The position numbers and the translations under genes were made by a program. Shown here in pieces: positions 8,443 through 18,553 of a DNA stretch of 42,724 bases; position 1 is the first letter of the stretch; each line of letters opens with the position of its first letter. Under the pieces are notes generated by a model, which saw only the letters and a list, made by a program, of their open reading frames with translations, ran no database searches and was not told the DNA's origin. The stretch is from JAVVSR01 sp964604875. GTDB lineage: Bacteria > Bacillota > Clostridia > Christensenellales > CAG-917. Where the stretch lies: positions 1 to 42,724 of the forward strand of contig CAZSAC010000009.1 in the NCBI GenBank assembly GCA_964604875.1, in the 5' to 3' direction.

Positions 8443-11400
8443 TTATTCAGATACAATCTTGACGTTATCTCTTCCGATGATAACGGAGAGGTCATACTCT
8501 AATTCGGGCGATATTTTAACTTTTTCGGGCGCGCATTTCAGCCCCCAATCCAAGCGAATTTGCACCTCGCTGTCACCCTTGTGCGCCGCCAAAAGTTTTC
8601 TTGTCTCAATAAGTAGCGGGGCTATCGCCTCTTTATCCCCCGATAGCGTAAGCAAAAGATGCCTTTTTTGTGCGGGAATAATTTCTGTTGTGGTTTCTTG
8701 TTCCTCCAGCGGGAAGACTTTGGATACCATAATTTTGGGCGATTCGTCCTCTCTTATAGATACCTTTCCTTCAAATATAACAAAGGCGTTATCCTTCAAT
8801 AAATCACGATAATTTTCAAACGAGCGAGAATATAACACAAAATCCATTTGACCGTATAAATCTTCAATGACGCCCACGCCCATAGTGTCGCCTTTTTTGG
8901 TAAACCGTTTTTCAAATTGATTAATTACACCGCCGATTTTAACATATTTATCGTTAAAACTTTTGTCATAGTTGACGGATTTGAAGCCAATTTCCTCTTC
9001 GCCCGTCAATTCAGCCTCGTCCTCGCTTTCGGCAACCCTAAGCATTCCCGAATTGAAATTTAAAGCCTTAAGCTGTTCTCTAAACGTATTCAGCGGATGC
9101 CCCGTGACATACATACCCAAAACTTCTTTCTCATATGTCAGTTTTGTTATATCGGCATATTCTGCAATATCGGCATATTGAAATTTAATAAAGTCTGCGG
9201 CAATCAGTTCATCAAACAAGGATATTTGCCCGTTGCTGCAATTTTTTTTGTCCTTCATAACCGAATCCATAATTTGCTCATAGCTTGCCATAAGCGTTGC
9301 CCGGGTTCGCCCGAACGAATCGAATACGCCGCCCTTTATCATACTTTCAACCATACGCTTGTTTAGGTTGTTTCCGCTGGTGCGGTTTATAAAGTCTTCC
9401 AGGTCGGAAAAATCGCCCTTTGCATTACGCTCGGCAATGACGCCTTCCACGGCAATTTCTCCCACATTTTTGATTGCCATAAGCCCAAATCTAAGGTTCT
9501 GCCCTTCAATAGAAAACCTCACCTGACTTTTGTTTATGTCGGGTGGCAACACCTTAACGTTTATGGAATCAAGATAATTTATATAGTTTGAAACTTCATC
9601 GGCGTTGGTTATACGGTTGTTTAAAACCGCCGCCATAAAGTGCAAGGGATAATATCGTTTCAACCAAGCAGTTTGATAGGTTATGACGCTATACGCAGTT
9701 GCGTGGGACTTATTGAAAGCGTATTCGGCAAATTTATAAATCTGCTCAAACAGCTTATCGGCAATTTCTTTAGGCATACCACGTCTGACTGCGCCTTCAA
9801 TAATCAGCTTGCCTTCGTCGTTGGTTTTACCGTCGATAAAATATTTTTTGTTCGCCGCCATCTTTGCGGCGTCTTTTTTACCCATAGCGCGTCTAAGTTC
9901 GTCAGCTCCGCCAAACGAATAACCCGCAACCTCACGGGCTATCTGCATAACCTGCTCTTGATATACGATACACCCGTATGTAACTTCCAACGAGTTTTTC
10001 AGCATCGGGTGCAAATAAGAAATTTTATCCGGATTGTTTTTACCCTTAATATAATCGGGGATAAACTGCATCGGTCCCGGACGATATAACGCCACTCCTG
10101 CGATAATTTCCTCCAAATTGGTGGGTTGCATTTGCATCATAAACTTTTTCATACCCTCGTTTTCAATTTGGAAAATTGCTTTTGTATCACCGCTTGAAAT
10201 AAGCTTATACACCTCTGGGTCGTCAAAATCCAACGCGTCTAAATCGGGACGTTTTCCCTCAGTTTGTTGAATATAGTCCAGCGCCAGTTCAATATCCGTC
10301 AAGGTATTAAGCCCCAAAAAGTCCATTTTAAGCAAGCCTAATTCCTCAACCTGTTTTTTGTCGAACTGAGTTGTGACAAACTCACCGCTCCGTTGCAGAG
10401 GAACATAGCAGTCAACGGGCTTGGGACAAATCAAAACGCCCGCCGCGTGCATACCTGTTTGGCGAGGCATATTTTCCACTCGTAAAGCCATATCGATAAT
10501 GCTTTTTGCAACCTCGTCCTCCTCGTAATACTTTTTCAAATCGGGCGAAAATTTCTTAGCGCGGTCTTCTTCTGTTTTAAAAGTTGCGTTACCCAGCGCC
10601 TCGCTGATTGTAATTTTGGGGACTGCGGGAATTGCCTTTGCCCACTTATCGGCGTCAGCGTAGGGTATACTGTAAACCCTTGCGATATCCTTTACCACCG
10701 CTCGGGCAGAAAGCGTACCGTAGGTTATAATTTGAGCCACGTGGTCGTGACCGTATTTTTCTGCGACGTATTCTATAACGTTGCCTCTTTTTTGAGTGCA
10801 AAAGTCAATATCAAAGTCAGGCATACTGACACGCTCGGGGTTTAGAAATCTTTCAAAAAACAAGTCGTACTTTAAGGGGTCGACATTGGTTATCCCTATG
10901 GCGTAGGCAACAATACTTCCAACCCCGCTACCACGCCCCGGCCCAACGGGAATACCGTGCGTTTTTGAATAGTTTATGAAGTCCCAAACTATAAGATAAT
11001 ATCCTGCAAAACCCATTGAAATAATAACTTTAAGTTCCATTTCAACACGGTCAAGTATCTCTTGCGTTATTACCTTGTATCGTTTATTTAATCCTTCAAA
11101 TGCTAAATCACGCAGATAAGCGGCCTCTCGCTCACCCGTATGCTCAGGTAATTTTTGATATTTTTCATACGGTATCTGATATTCGGGAATTTCATAACAG
11201 CCCGCGTCTGCCTTGGTTTTTACGATAACGTTGCATTTGTTTGCAATTTCAACCGTGCTCTCTAAAGCCTCCTCGCACCAGCTGAATTTGTCGTGCATTT
11301 CATCATAGCTTTTGAGATAAAACTCCTGTGGCTCCAGCTTCATTCTGTTGGTTTCATTAAGCTGACGCTTTGTGCTTATGCACATCAAAACGTCCTGCAT

Positions 11401-12057
11401 ATCGGCGTCTTGTTTTTCTATGTAGTGCACGTCGTTTGTCGCAACAACTTTAACACCTATATCCTTTGCCAACTCGTACAATTTCGGCAATACATAAAGC
11501 TCCTTATCTATGCCGTGGTTTTGAAGCTCAATATAAAAATCGCCCTCGTCAAACAAGGCTTTCAGCTCCAAAGCGTGCCTTTTTGCGCCCTCGTAATTGT
11601 CTTGAATCAAAAGCTCGGGCACAAGCCCTTGAATACACGCCGTCAAGCAAATAAGCCCCTTTGAATATTTCTTTAAAATATCCATATCAATTCTCGGGCG
11701 ATAATAAAAGCCCTCTAAAAACGACAAGGACGAAAGCTTCATCAGGTTTTTATAGCCTTCTTCATTTTTTGCCAAAAGGATAAGGTGATTGCCAGCCTTT
11801 TCCAAAGGGTCGTTAAAAAATCTATCTTTGACAAAATAAAATTCGCTTCCGATTATACCCTTTATTCCGCTTTTTTCCAAAGCGTGAGCAAAAGCGTATA
11901 CGCCGTACATATTCCCGTGGTCGGTGATTGCAACGGCTTTCATTCCCTTTTCCTTTACCGCCTTAATAAGCGGCGAACCTCCGCTTCCGTTAATACGCGC
12001 GGCTCCGTCGAGTAGGCTGTACTCTGTATGTAAATGTAAATGAACAAAATCTTCCAT
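8443..12057 (-). CDS. dnaE: DNA polymerase III alpha subunit, DnaE type
   Basis: Replicative polymerase subunit of 1204 residues. The order is an N-terminal PHP domain (HLHTEYSLLDG, then ITDHGNMYG), the C-family polymerase core with the metal-binding PDFDIDF motif, helix-hairpin-helix, and a C-terminal OB fold (IGGVINQFEKR and following). The PHP metal-ligand motifs look intact, so this domain may still be active as an exonuclease. Domain order is DnaE (PHP first), not PolC. The start ATG follows AGGA by 7 nt and lies 8 nt after whiA, so both share a transcript. In Bacillota DnaE usually works beside PolC, which is not in this window. Confidence 0.96.
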   Translation of the reverse strand: MEDFVHLHLHTEYSLLDGAARINGSGGSPLIKAVKEKGMKAVAITDHGNMYGVYAFAHALEKSGIKGIIGSEFYFVKDRFFNDPLEKAGNHLILLAKNEEGYKNLMKLSSLSFLEGFYYRPRIDMDILKKYSKGLICLTACIQGLVPELLIQDNYEGAKRHALELKALFDEGDFYIELQNHGIDKELYVLPKLYELAKDIGVKVVATNDVHYIEKQDADMQDVLMCISTKRQLNETNRMKLEPQEFYLKSYDEMHDKFSWCEEALESTVEIANKCNVIVKTKADAGCYEIPEYQIPYEKYQKLPEHTGEREAAYLRDLAFEGLNKRYKVITQEILDRVEMELKVIISMGFAGYYLIVWDFINYSKTHGIPVGPGRGSGVGSIVAYAIGITNVDPLKYDLFFERFLNPERVSMPDFDIDFCTQKRGNVIEYVAEKYGHDHVAQIITYGTLSARAVVKDIARVYSIPYADADKWAKAIPAVPKITISEALGNATFKTEEDRAKKFSPDLKKYYEEDEVAKSIIDMALRVENMPRQTGMHAAGVLICPKPVDCYVPLQRSGEFVTTQFDKKQVEELGLLKMDFLGLNTLTDIELALDYIQQTEGKRPDLDALDFDDPEVYKLISSGDTKAIFQIENEGMKKFMMQMQPTNLEEIIAGVALYRPGPMQFIPDYIKGKNNPDKISYLHPMLKNSLEVTYGCIVYQEQVMQIAREVAGYSFGGADELRRAMGKKDAAKMAANKKYFIDGKTNDEGKLIIEGAVRRGMPKEIADKLFEQIYKFAEYAFNKSHATAYSVITYQTAWLKRYYPLHFMAAVLNNRITNADEVSNYINYLDSINVKVLPPDINKSQVRFSIEGQNLRFGLMAIKNVGEIAVEGVIAERNAKGDFSDLEDFINRTSGNNLNKRMVESMIKGGVFDSFGRTRATLMASYEQIMDSVMKDKKNCSNGQISLFDELIAADFIKFQYADIAEYADITKLTYEKEVLGMYVTGHPLNTFREQLKALNFNSGMLRVAESEDEAELTGEEEIGFKSVNYDKSFNDKYVKIGGVINQFEKRFTKKGDTMGVGVIEDLYGQMDFVLYSRSFENYRDLLKDNAFVIFEGKVSIREDESPKIMVSKVFPLEEQETTTEIIPAQKRHLLLTLSGDKEAIAPLLIETRKLLAAHKGDSEVQIRLDWGLKCAPEKVKISPELEYDLSVIIGRDNVKIVSE

Positions 12058-12065
12058 AGTTTTTC

Positions 12066-13064
12066 CTATTCTTCCGTATCCAAAGTTTCACTTATGCTTA
12101 GAAGCTTCCTAAAACGATGGTTTATACCGCTTTTGGAAACGTCCCCGAAAGCCTCGACGAAAAAGTCTAACGATGCTGTCGGATTATTAAGTCTGAGTTC
12201 CGCAAGCTCCCGCAATTTCTCGGGCAATTTTTCCAAACCCAGTTTTTTTTCAATGTTATTTATGGCAATAATTTGTTTGGCTGAGGCGATGGCAATTTTA
12301 TCATAATTTCCCACCTCGCAGTTGCTCTTTCGGTTTAAGTTATTGCTAAGCAGCCGTTCTACTATTATGTCCTGCATATATAAAACCGTATCGCTTGCGC
12401 CAAGCAATGCAAAGAAGTTGCTTATCGCTTCGCTGTCTTTTACATATACGACGCTTTTTCCGTTTCTTTCAGTCATCTTCGCCAAAATCCCAAAGTGCTT
12501 CAACAGACGAATAACCTGCTCGGAAAAATTTTCATCGGTCAACAAATACTCTAAATAATAGCCGTTTCCGTTGCTTTCAATTTCCTCGGTTTCGCCGATG
12601 ATTTTACTTGGAACGTTCGCTGAACCCGTCGCCACAAAAAGCGAAGCCAAAAAAAACTTTGCGCAACAGGTTTTTTGAACTACATTTTCACTTATATCGC
12701 CGGAAATTGAAAACGTACCGTCGGGCTCGTCCACAAAAATGCCTAAATCCGTCAATATTGTCCTAGTGTGTCCAACGGGGACCTTAACCGTAAAAATCCT
12801 GCCCTTAACTAATCCGCTGTTAACGTTTTTCATTTCGGCGTCAAGCGTGGCAAAATAAATGGATTTTATGATGTGGATTATGCTTTTAACATAATCATAG
12901 TTTGAGCTTTCAAAAACTACCGACGCGCCTTTTTTTGACAACGTCAAGCTTCCGCACGCCTTCACAGCGGCGCAAAGCCACCCTAGCTTACAACATTTAT
13001 CCTCGGGTGTTTTTGCAAGAATCTCGGTTTTTGCGTATTGGTTAAAATTAAGTTTCTTATCCAT
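12066..13064 (-). CDS. whiA: WhiA-type DNA-binding protein
   Basis: The 332-residue product has the WhiA layout: an N-terminal region with the CCKLGWLCAAVKACGSL signature of the degenerate LAGLIDADG-like fold, and a C-terminal helix-turn-helix (about 275-322) with the typical NPTASL and SGINHRFRKL segments. WhiA is a sporulation regulator in actinomycetes, and in Bacillota it is a nucleoid-associated protein linked to cell division and growth. Its ATG overlaps the end of the PHP gene by 8 nt. In many Bacillota rapZ and yvcK (glmR) sit next to whiA; here they are absent and a PHP gene takes the place. Confidence 0.93.
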   Translation of the reverse strand: MDKKLNFNQYAKTEILAKTPEDKCCKLGWLCAAVKACGSLTLSKKGASVVFESSNYDYVKSIIHIIKSIYFATLDAEMKNVNSGLVKGRIFTVKVPVGHTRTILTDLGIFVDEPDGTFSISGDISENVVQKTCCAKFFLASLFVATGSANVPSKIIGETEEIESNGNGYYLEYLLTDENFSEQVIRLLKHFGILAKMTERNGKSVVYVKDSEAISNFFALLGASDTVLYMQDIIVERLLSNNLNRKSNCEVGNYDKIAIASAKQIIAINNIEKKLGLEKLPEKLRELAELRLNNPTASLDFFVEAFGDVSKSGINHRFRKLLSISETLDTEE

Positions 13065-13839
13065 TGCGTCTGGTTGCCTTATATGCGTTAAGCCTTGTAA
13101 ACTCCGGCTTCTTTCCTAGGTTCACAATTCTGTCTTTGGGGATTTGATATTTTTCAATCAACGGCAAAATCGCCTCTAATTTGCCTATTTTTTCGGGTTT
13201 GTGCGCGTCGGAATTGACAATAAACTTGCATTGAGTTTTAAGCATTTCTTCAATGCTTTCTTCAATTAAATCCATATGACGTACGTTAAGCTCGATTATT
13301 GTTCCATATTCTGCCGCCACCTCGCAAACTGCGTGAGCGTCAACCTTAGCGTGTTCGTTAATGTGCGCGAGAACATCAATCGGATAATGCGCGATTGCGC
13401 GGATATAAGCCTCTGTATTGCGGTTTATAATATTATCCGACGGCTTAAAAACTTTGCTTATAAAGCCGTTGTACATTATGTATTTTACATACTGGCGATA
13501 CCCCGTGCTATCGGCGAAACGATGAAAGCCCGCAACCAAAATATCCAGCTTGTCCATCTGCTCATAATTTAAGTCAACGGTGCCGTTGGTGTCAATAATA
13601 TTTGCCTCTATCCCTTGCAAAATATCAATTTGCGGATAGCTTGTCCGAACCTTTTGAAGTTCTTTTACCTCTTTGGAAAATTTCCTCGGAGTAAGCGACA
13701 TATATTTATTGGAAAATCCGTGGTCGGTTATTGCAATTTGTTTCAAGCCCAACGCAATAGCCGTCTGCGCAATCCCTTCTATCGAGTTTACGCCGTCGCT
13801 GTAAGTCGTATGGATATGGTAATCTCCGTAAAAATCCAT
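13057..13839 (-). CDS. PHP-domain phosphoesterase
   Basis: A 260-residue stand-alone PHP domain protein of the YcdX/histidinol-phosphatase-like type. Metal-binding motifs are DYHIHTTYSDG near the N-terminus, ITDHG (about 38-42), a central GIEANI, and the late NSDAHKPE. Such enzymes use a trinuclear metal centre to remove phosphate from small substrates. The substrate is not predictable here. The ATG follows the murB stop with no gap, so it is co-transcribed with murB and whiA. Confidence 0.87.
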   Translation of the reverse strand: MDFYGDYHIHTTYSDGVNSIEGIAQTAIALGLKQIAITDHGFSNKYMSLTPRKFSKEVKELQKVRTSYPQIDILQGIEANIIDTNGTVDLNYEQMDKLDILVAGFHRFADSTGYRQYVKYIMYNGFISKVFKPSDNIINRNTEAYIRAIAHYPIDVLAHINEHAKVDAHAVCEVAAEYGTIIELNVRHMDLIEESIEEMLKTQCKFIVNSDAHKPEKIGKLEAILPLIEKYQIPKDRIVNLGKKPEFTRLNAYKATRRNG

Positions 13840-14730
13840 CTAATCTCCTATCAGTTCCACCTCACGTTCAAGTGAAATACCGTATTTATTATTTACCACT
13901 TCCGCCGCGTAATCCGCTAACCGAAGATAATCTGCCGTAGAAGCTCCGCCCTTATTGACAATAAAGTTGGCGTGTTTCATTGATATTGCCGCGCCTCCGA
14001 CCATATAGCCCTTAAGCCCCGCCCTGTCGATATACCACCCTGCGCTTTTTCCGTCCGCTTTTTTAAACACGCTTCCCACGCTTGGCTCGGTTGGTTGAAG
14101 CCTGTTTCTTTTTTCGACATAGCCTTCTATACGCCGTTTTATCATACCTACATCATCTGGCGCTAGGGCAAATTCCGCGCTCAGTACAAGCTGCTGATTT
14201 GACTTAATTTCGCTCGTACGGTACCCGAAATATAAGTCGTCTCTTTTGTGCATTTCAACCGAAGTGCCGTTTAATATCTCAACTTTAATAAGCTTATCTG
14301 CCATTTCGACACCAAACGCGCCCGCATTCATAGCTGTCGCTCCGCCGACTGAGGCAGGTATCCCAGTGCAAAACTCCAACCCTGCCAATCCGTTTTCACA
14401 CGCAAGCTGTACTGCCGCCGCCAAATTTACTCCGCCCGTTGCGTATAGATTGTTTCCCCGTACAGATAGGGCTCTCATTCTTTTAAGCGATACAAACGTA
14501 CCCTTATAGCCCTTATCGGATATAAGCACGTTGGTGCCGTTTCCGATAATCAAATATGGTTCTCCCGAGGTGACTAGGGTATATATGGTTTCAATCAAGC
14601 CTTCAACGTCTGTCGGGTATAAAACTCTGCTGACCTTTCCTCCGCTTTTGAAACTCGAAAAAGTTGCCCCGTCCATGTCTTCTAAAATATTTACAGCATA
14701 ACCCTTAAGTCGCTTTATAAAAAAAACCAT
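13840..14730 (-). CDS. murB: UDP-N-acetylenolpyruvoylglucosamine reductase
   Basis: FAD-dependent enzyme that reduces UDP-GlcNAc-enolpyruvate with NADPH to UDP-MurNAc, an early cytoplasmic step of peptidoglycan synthesis. Visible are the FAD-binding GNGTNVLISD, GIPASVGGATAMNAGAFG, the YRTSEI segment, and the PSVGSVFKK stretch with the catalytic Ser. The 296 residues and lack of the extra loop fit the type II (Bacillus-like) enzyme. The ATG at 14730 has AAAGGGG about 10 nt upstream. It follows hprK by 43 nt in the same operon. Confidence 0.95.
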   Translation of the reverse strand: MVFFIKRLKGYAVNILEDMDGATFSSFKSGGKVSRVLYPTDVEGLIETIYTLVTSGEPYLIIGNGTNVLISDKGYKGTFVSLKRMRALSVRGNNLYATGGVNLAAAVQLACENGLAGLEFCTGIPASVGGATAMNAGAFGVEMADKLIKVEILNGTSVEMHKRDDLYFGYRTSEIKSNQQLVLSAEFALAPDDVGMIKRRIEGYVEKRNRLQPTEPSVGSVFKKADGKSAGWYIDRAGLKGYMVGGAAISMKHANFIVNKGGASTADYLRLADYAAEVVNNKYGISLEREVELIGD

Positions 14731-14773
14731 TGAATATAACGCCCCTTTTTTGTGACATTATATTCGTCTTGCC

Positions 14774-15724
14774 TTATTTTAGTGACTTATTAATCCTGTT
14801 TGCCAATTCAATATTTGCGTCGTATCCGCCACGTTGAAGCTGGAAATTTTTTGCCGCTACTTCAACAATAATCGCAAGGTTCCTACCCATCATAACGGGA
14901 ATAACCAATTTGGGAATTTGAACGCCTAATACGTCGAAGAAATAATGAAGCTCATCGCTTCTTCCGTAGGGCTTACTTTTATCGTATTCCACAAGCTCGA
15001 TGACCAAATCCACCTCGGTGGATTTTAATACGCCCGCCACGCCGTACATATTTTTAACGTTGATTATACCGACGCCCCTCAGTTCCATAAACTCCCTAAT
15101 TCTGTCGGGCGCGCTTCCTATTATGGTGTTCTTAACGCATTTCAGTTCCACCGCGTCATCGGACACCAGCATATGTCCTCTATGCACAAGCTCCAAAGCC
15201 GTTTCGCTTTTACCGATTCCGCTTCTGCCCGTCAACAAAACCCCGACGCCGTCTATATCCAGCAATACGCCGTGTATTTGAGTTTTCGGCGCCAATAAAT
15301 CGTTTAAATAATTGATAATGTCATTGACAATTTCTGTGGTGATATCCTGAGAGCTTAAAATCGGACATTTATACTCTTGGGCAATTTCTATCATATTTTT
15401 GCAAGGCTCAAAGCCTCTGCTGATGACCAAACAAGGTATCTCGTGAGAAAACAATTTTTTAAGCGACGCTTTTCTGGCAGAATCGGAAAGTTTATTTAAG
15501 AAAAACATTTCCGCGTTGCCGACAACCTGCACTCTGCTTTCTGCAAAATAGTCGTTAAAACCGCTCAAAATTAAGCCCGGTCTGTTTACACTTACCGTCG
15601 ATAGCTTCATCATTGCGTCGGGTTCGGCGTATAAAATTTTTAAATCAAATTTTTCGGCAAAATCCTTTACGGATACAACTTGTCCGGCTGTTTCTTCTAT
15701 GCCAACGTTAATAAATGAATTCAT
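14774..15724 (-). CDS. hprK: HPr kinase/phosphorylase
   Basis: Bifunctional enzyme that phosphorylates HPr on Ser46 at high fructose 1,6-bisphosphate and ATP, and reverses this with phosphate. It is the trigger of CcpA-type carbon catabolite control. The 316 residues are normal. H151 in the HGVLLDI segment precedes the P-loop GRSGIGKS (166-173), SDDAVE follows, and ELRGVGIINV is the HPr-contact region. The start lies one base after the stop of the HAD gene. Its presence in a cluster with both phosphofructokinases puts the sensor of fructose bisphosphate beside the enzymes that set its level. Confidence 0.95.
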   Translation of the reverse strand: MNSFINVGIEETAGQVVSVKDFAEKFDLKILYAEPDAMMKLSTVSVNRPGLILSGFNDYFAESRVQVVGNAEMFFLNKLSDSARKASLKKLFSHEIPCLVISRGFEPCKNMIEIAQEYKCPILSSQDITTEIVNDIINYLNDLLAPKTQIHGVLLDIDGVGVLLTGRSGIGKSETALELVHRGHMLVSDDAVELKCVKNTIIGSAPDRIREFMELRGVGIINVKNMYGVAGVLKSTEVDLVIELVEYDKSKPYGRSDELHYFFDVLGVQIPKLVIPVMMGRNLAIIVEVAAKNFQLQRGGYDANIELANRINKSLK

Positions 15725-15725
15725 C

Positions 15726-16535
15726 CTATACCTCTAAGCAAAATTTATGTATGGTTTTTGCCACACCGTCGTCATCGCAAGACTCTGCGATATAATCAGC
15801 TTGTTCCTTTAATTCGGCAACGGCGTTTCCGACAGCGACGCCAAACCCCGCAAACTTGATTAAATCCATATCGTTCAGATTATCGCCAAACGACATCACT
15901 TCAGACGCAGATAAACCATATTTTTGACACAGTTTTTCTAAGGCGTAACCTTTTGACGTGGATATATTGACGGCTTCAACGTTATCAAATTTGCTGGAAT
16001 TTATCAACAGACGCGAACCAAAATATTTTATGGCGGCTTGTCTGATTGCAAAATTTTGTTCCGTAATTACATTGCAAAAAACCTTATATATCGGCTCTGA
16101 AGTTTCTTTTACCAAGGTTTCAAGGCTATCTACAACCCTCAAGGGAACATTGCAATATTTTACATAGTTTCTTGCATATTCGTTGTCTCTATCGACATAA
16201 ACGTCGTTGCCGATATAGACTTGCATATTTAAAGCCTTATCTCTCATAAAACGGCAATATTCTATCGCCGTTTCAGCGTCCAACGTAACCCTATCCAAGC
16301 ACTCGCCCGTTTGTATATTTGCCGTCAGCGCCCCTTGAAAGCAGATTAAATCACCAATCAAGCCCAACGCTCTTGCCTGTTGTATTATAGAGGCGTGCAT
16401 TCGACCCGTGCAAATAACAAAACGCCCGCCCGCTTTCACATACTCGTTTATAGTATCAATGGAATATCGGCTGATTTCCATAGACTTTTTAAACAATGTT
16501 TCATCAAAATCGGACGCTACCAACTTGTATTTCAT
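15726..16535 (-). CDS. HAD-family (Cof type) phosphatase
   Basis: A 269-residue HAD IIB hydrolase. The nucleophile motif is DFDETL (residues 9-14), motif II CTGR follows at about 42-45, and the C-terminal FGDNLNDMDL binds Mg. The cap region between the motifs is the alpha/beta type of Cof proteins, which dephosphorylate sugar phosphates, pyridoxal phosphate or flavin precursors. The substrate is unknown. It is the first gene after an internal promoter (16576-16604), leading into hprK-murB-PHP-whiA-dnaE. Confidence 0.88.
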   Translation of the reverse strand: MKYKLVASDFDETLFKKSMEISRYSIDTINEYVKAGGRFVICTGRMHASIIQQARALGLIGDLICFQGALTANIQTGECLDRVTLDAETAIEYCRFMRDKALNMQVYIGNDVYVDRDNEYARNYVKYCNVPLRVVDSLETLVKETSEPIYKVFCNVITEQNFAIRQAAIKYFGSRLLINSSKFDNVEAVNISTSKGYALEKLCQKYGLSASEVMSFGDNLNDMDLIKFAGFGVAVGNAVAELKEQADYIAESCDDDGVAKTIHKFCLEV

Positions 16536-16575
16536 AAAACCTTCTTTGCTGTATACTAAACTATATGGTATAGCT

Positions 16576-16604
16576 ATTATATATTAAATTTCCCTCAAAT
16601 ACAA
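16576..16604 (-). promoter_or_regulatory. Internal sigma-A promoter before HAD-hprK-murB
   Basis: TTGTAT (16599-16604) and TATAAT (16576-16581) are 17 nt apart on the minus strand, in the 92-nt gap after uvrC. Confidence 0.65.
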
Positions 16605-16627
16605 ACGTTTTCCCGATAATATAACCG

Positions 16628-18529
16628 TTATTTTTTGGTTTGATTAAAGTATTCTATAAGTCTGTCGGCATCAGGCGACGTAATGCCCCTGACCTCCAAT
16701 AACTCGGATTTTTCCGCAGAAGCTATTTTGTTTGTCGACAAAAAGTGTTCATACAACGCGCGGATTTTTTTATCTCCAATCCCCTTTATCGACTTTAGCT
16801 CGCTCACCGCCATATGCTTTGACCTAAGCTTTCTGTGATATTCTATGGCAAATCTGTGCGCCTCGTCACGGATACGGCAAACCAACGCCAGCGCCATACT
16901 GCGTCTCGGCAAAATGACGGAATCTGCAACATTCGGCATAATAATTTCCTCTTCCCTTTTGGCAAGCGAAATCATCTGCGTACTCACTCCGCTTTCCTTC
17001 ATTGCCTCTAAGGCATATTTTAATTGCCCCTTTCCGCCGTCTATAACAATTAAATCCGGCAATGCTCCAAAGCTTTCGTCTGAAGAAGACAACCTTAGAA
17101 AACGACGCAGCAAAACTTCCTTCATGCACGCAAAATCGTTATTGCCCTCAACCGTCTTAATCTTAAACCTTCTATACATTTTTTTTGCCGCTTCGCCATT
17201 GATGAACACCGTCATACTTGCAACCTTATCCGTTCCGCTGATATGAGATATGTCGTAACACTCTATCCTAGACGGAAGCTTCTCCAACGATAGCTTTTCT
17301 TTTAAGCTTTCAACCGCTCCCTCTGTCATAGAATAACGTTTAAGTTTTTTTACAACGAAATTGTTTAAATAATCCATCGCGTTGTTTTCCGCCATTTGAA
17401 CAAGCTGTTTTCTAACGCCTTGCATCGGACATATTATATTGACTTTTTTCCCGTATTCCGATTGTAATACAGACTCTAAGGATTTTGTCGATTCTAGTGT
17501 TATACCAACCGCTATCTCATCGGGGAGAGAAGGATTTTGCTGATAATATTGCATAATAAATTGTGACAGCATATTATCCATAAGATTATTAAAAACAAGG
17601 TCGGATTTTTCAATACTATTTGCGTTTTTCTCAGTATTTATCGGGGAATTTGAATCGTTGACCAAATTGGTCAACGGATAATTATCTCCGCCTAAAAGCT
17701 TTCCGCCTCGCACAATCAACACCGATACGGCAGAATACACGCCGTTGTCGGCAACGGCAAAAATATCAATGTTATAATCTTTTGGCAAAGCTGAAATTTG
17801 TTGTCGAATCAGCTTTTCTAAAACCTTTAGCTTATCTCGATAGTACATTGCCGATTCAAAGTCTTCTTTTTTAGATGCCTCAAGCATTTTTTCTTCAAGC
17901 AGCTTATGAATTGTATCATCATTACCCTTTAAAAAATCCATTGTCTGCTTAACGATTACCAAATATTCTTCCTCGGAAATTGCGCCGACGCACGGAGCCT
18001 TACACCGTCCGATGTGTGCGTTTAAACAAGGTCTGTGAGAAGACGGCAGTTTCGACAAGTCTTTTTTGCAAGCTCTAAGAGAAAATGCGCTGAATATCAA
18101 CTCAAAAATATCCTTTGTATTTATGCCCTGCATATAAGGCCCAAAATATTTAGAGCCGTCGTTAACCAGTTTTCTGACTACCTCTACGGTCGGATATTTA
18201 GTTTTTAAATTGATTTTAATAAAAGGATAGCTTTTGTCATCTTTCAACAAAATATTGTATTTTGGAGTATATTTTTTGATTAAATTATTCTCCAAAACCA
18301 AGGCGTCGATTTCGTTTGCGGTTATAATATAACGAAAATCTACAATATTTTTTACCAGCTGAATTGTTTTTTCCGATTTGTTTCCTGAAGATTGAAAATA
18401 TTGATGAACGCGATTTTTTAAATTTACGGCCTTCCCAACGTAAATAATTTCGTTATTGGCGTTATACATCAAATATACGCCGCTGGAGGTCGGAAGTTCT
18501 TTAAGTTTTTCTCTAATATTAGAGTTCAT
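16628..18529 (-). CDS. uvrC: UvrABC excinuclease subunit C
   Basis: Makes both cuts around bulky DNA lesions in nucleotide excision repair. The 633 residues hold, in order, a GIY-YIG nuclease domain (GVYLM...IIYVGKA near residues 18-33), a Cys-containing region (CKAPC), a UVR motif for UvrB contact (EDFESAMYYRDKL), the RNase H-like second nuclease domain (IECYDISHISG and DLIVIDGGKGQL), and C-terminal helix-hairpin-helix repeats (IKGIGDKK and VRGI). The ATG has no clear ribosome site and lies 24 nt after the preceding reductase gene, so translation may depend on coupling. Confidence 0.96.
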   Translation of the reverse strand: MNSNIREKLKELPTSSGVYLMYNANNEIIYVGKAVNLKNRVHQYFQSSGNKSEKTIQLVKNIVDFRYIITANEIDALVLENNLIKKYTPKYNILLKDDKSYPFIKINLKTKYPTVEVVRKLVNDGSKYFGPYMQGINTKDIFELIFSAFSLRACKKDLSKLPSSHRPCLNAHIGRCKAPCVGAISEEEYLVIVKQTMDFLKGNDDTIHKLLEEKMLEASKKEDFESAMYYRDKLKVLEKLIRQQISALPKDYNIDIFAVADNGVYSAVSVLIVRGGKLLGGDNYPLTNLVNDSNSPINTEKNANSIEKSDLVFNNLMDNMLSQFIMQYYQQNPSLPDEIAVGITLESTKSLESVLQSEYGKKVNIICPMQGVRKQLVQMAENNAMDYLNNFVVKKLKRYSMTEGAVESLKEKLSLEKLPSRIECYDISHISGTDKVASMTVFINGEAAKKMYRRFKIKTVEGNNDFACMKEVLLRRFLRLSSSDESFGALPDLIVIDGGKGQLKYALEAMKESGVSTQMISLAKREEEIIMPNVADSVILPRRSMALALVCRIRDEAHRFAIEYHRKLRSKHMAVSELKSIKGIGDKKIRALYEHFLSTNKIASAEKSELLEVRGITSPDADRLIEYFNQTKK

Positions 18530-18553
18530 AGTTATAAAATATGTAGAGGTGGT

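Noticed and set aside
9640..10089. 149-codon plus-strand frame inside dnaE
   Set aside because: It lies fully opposite conserved polymerase motifs and is a shadow frame.
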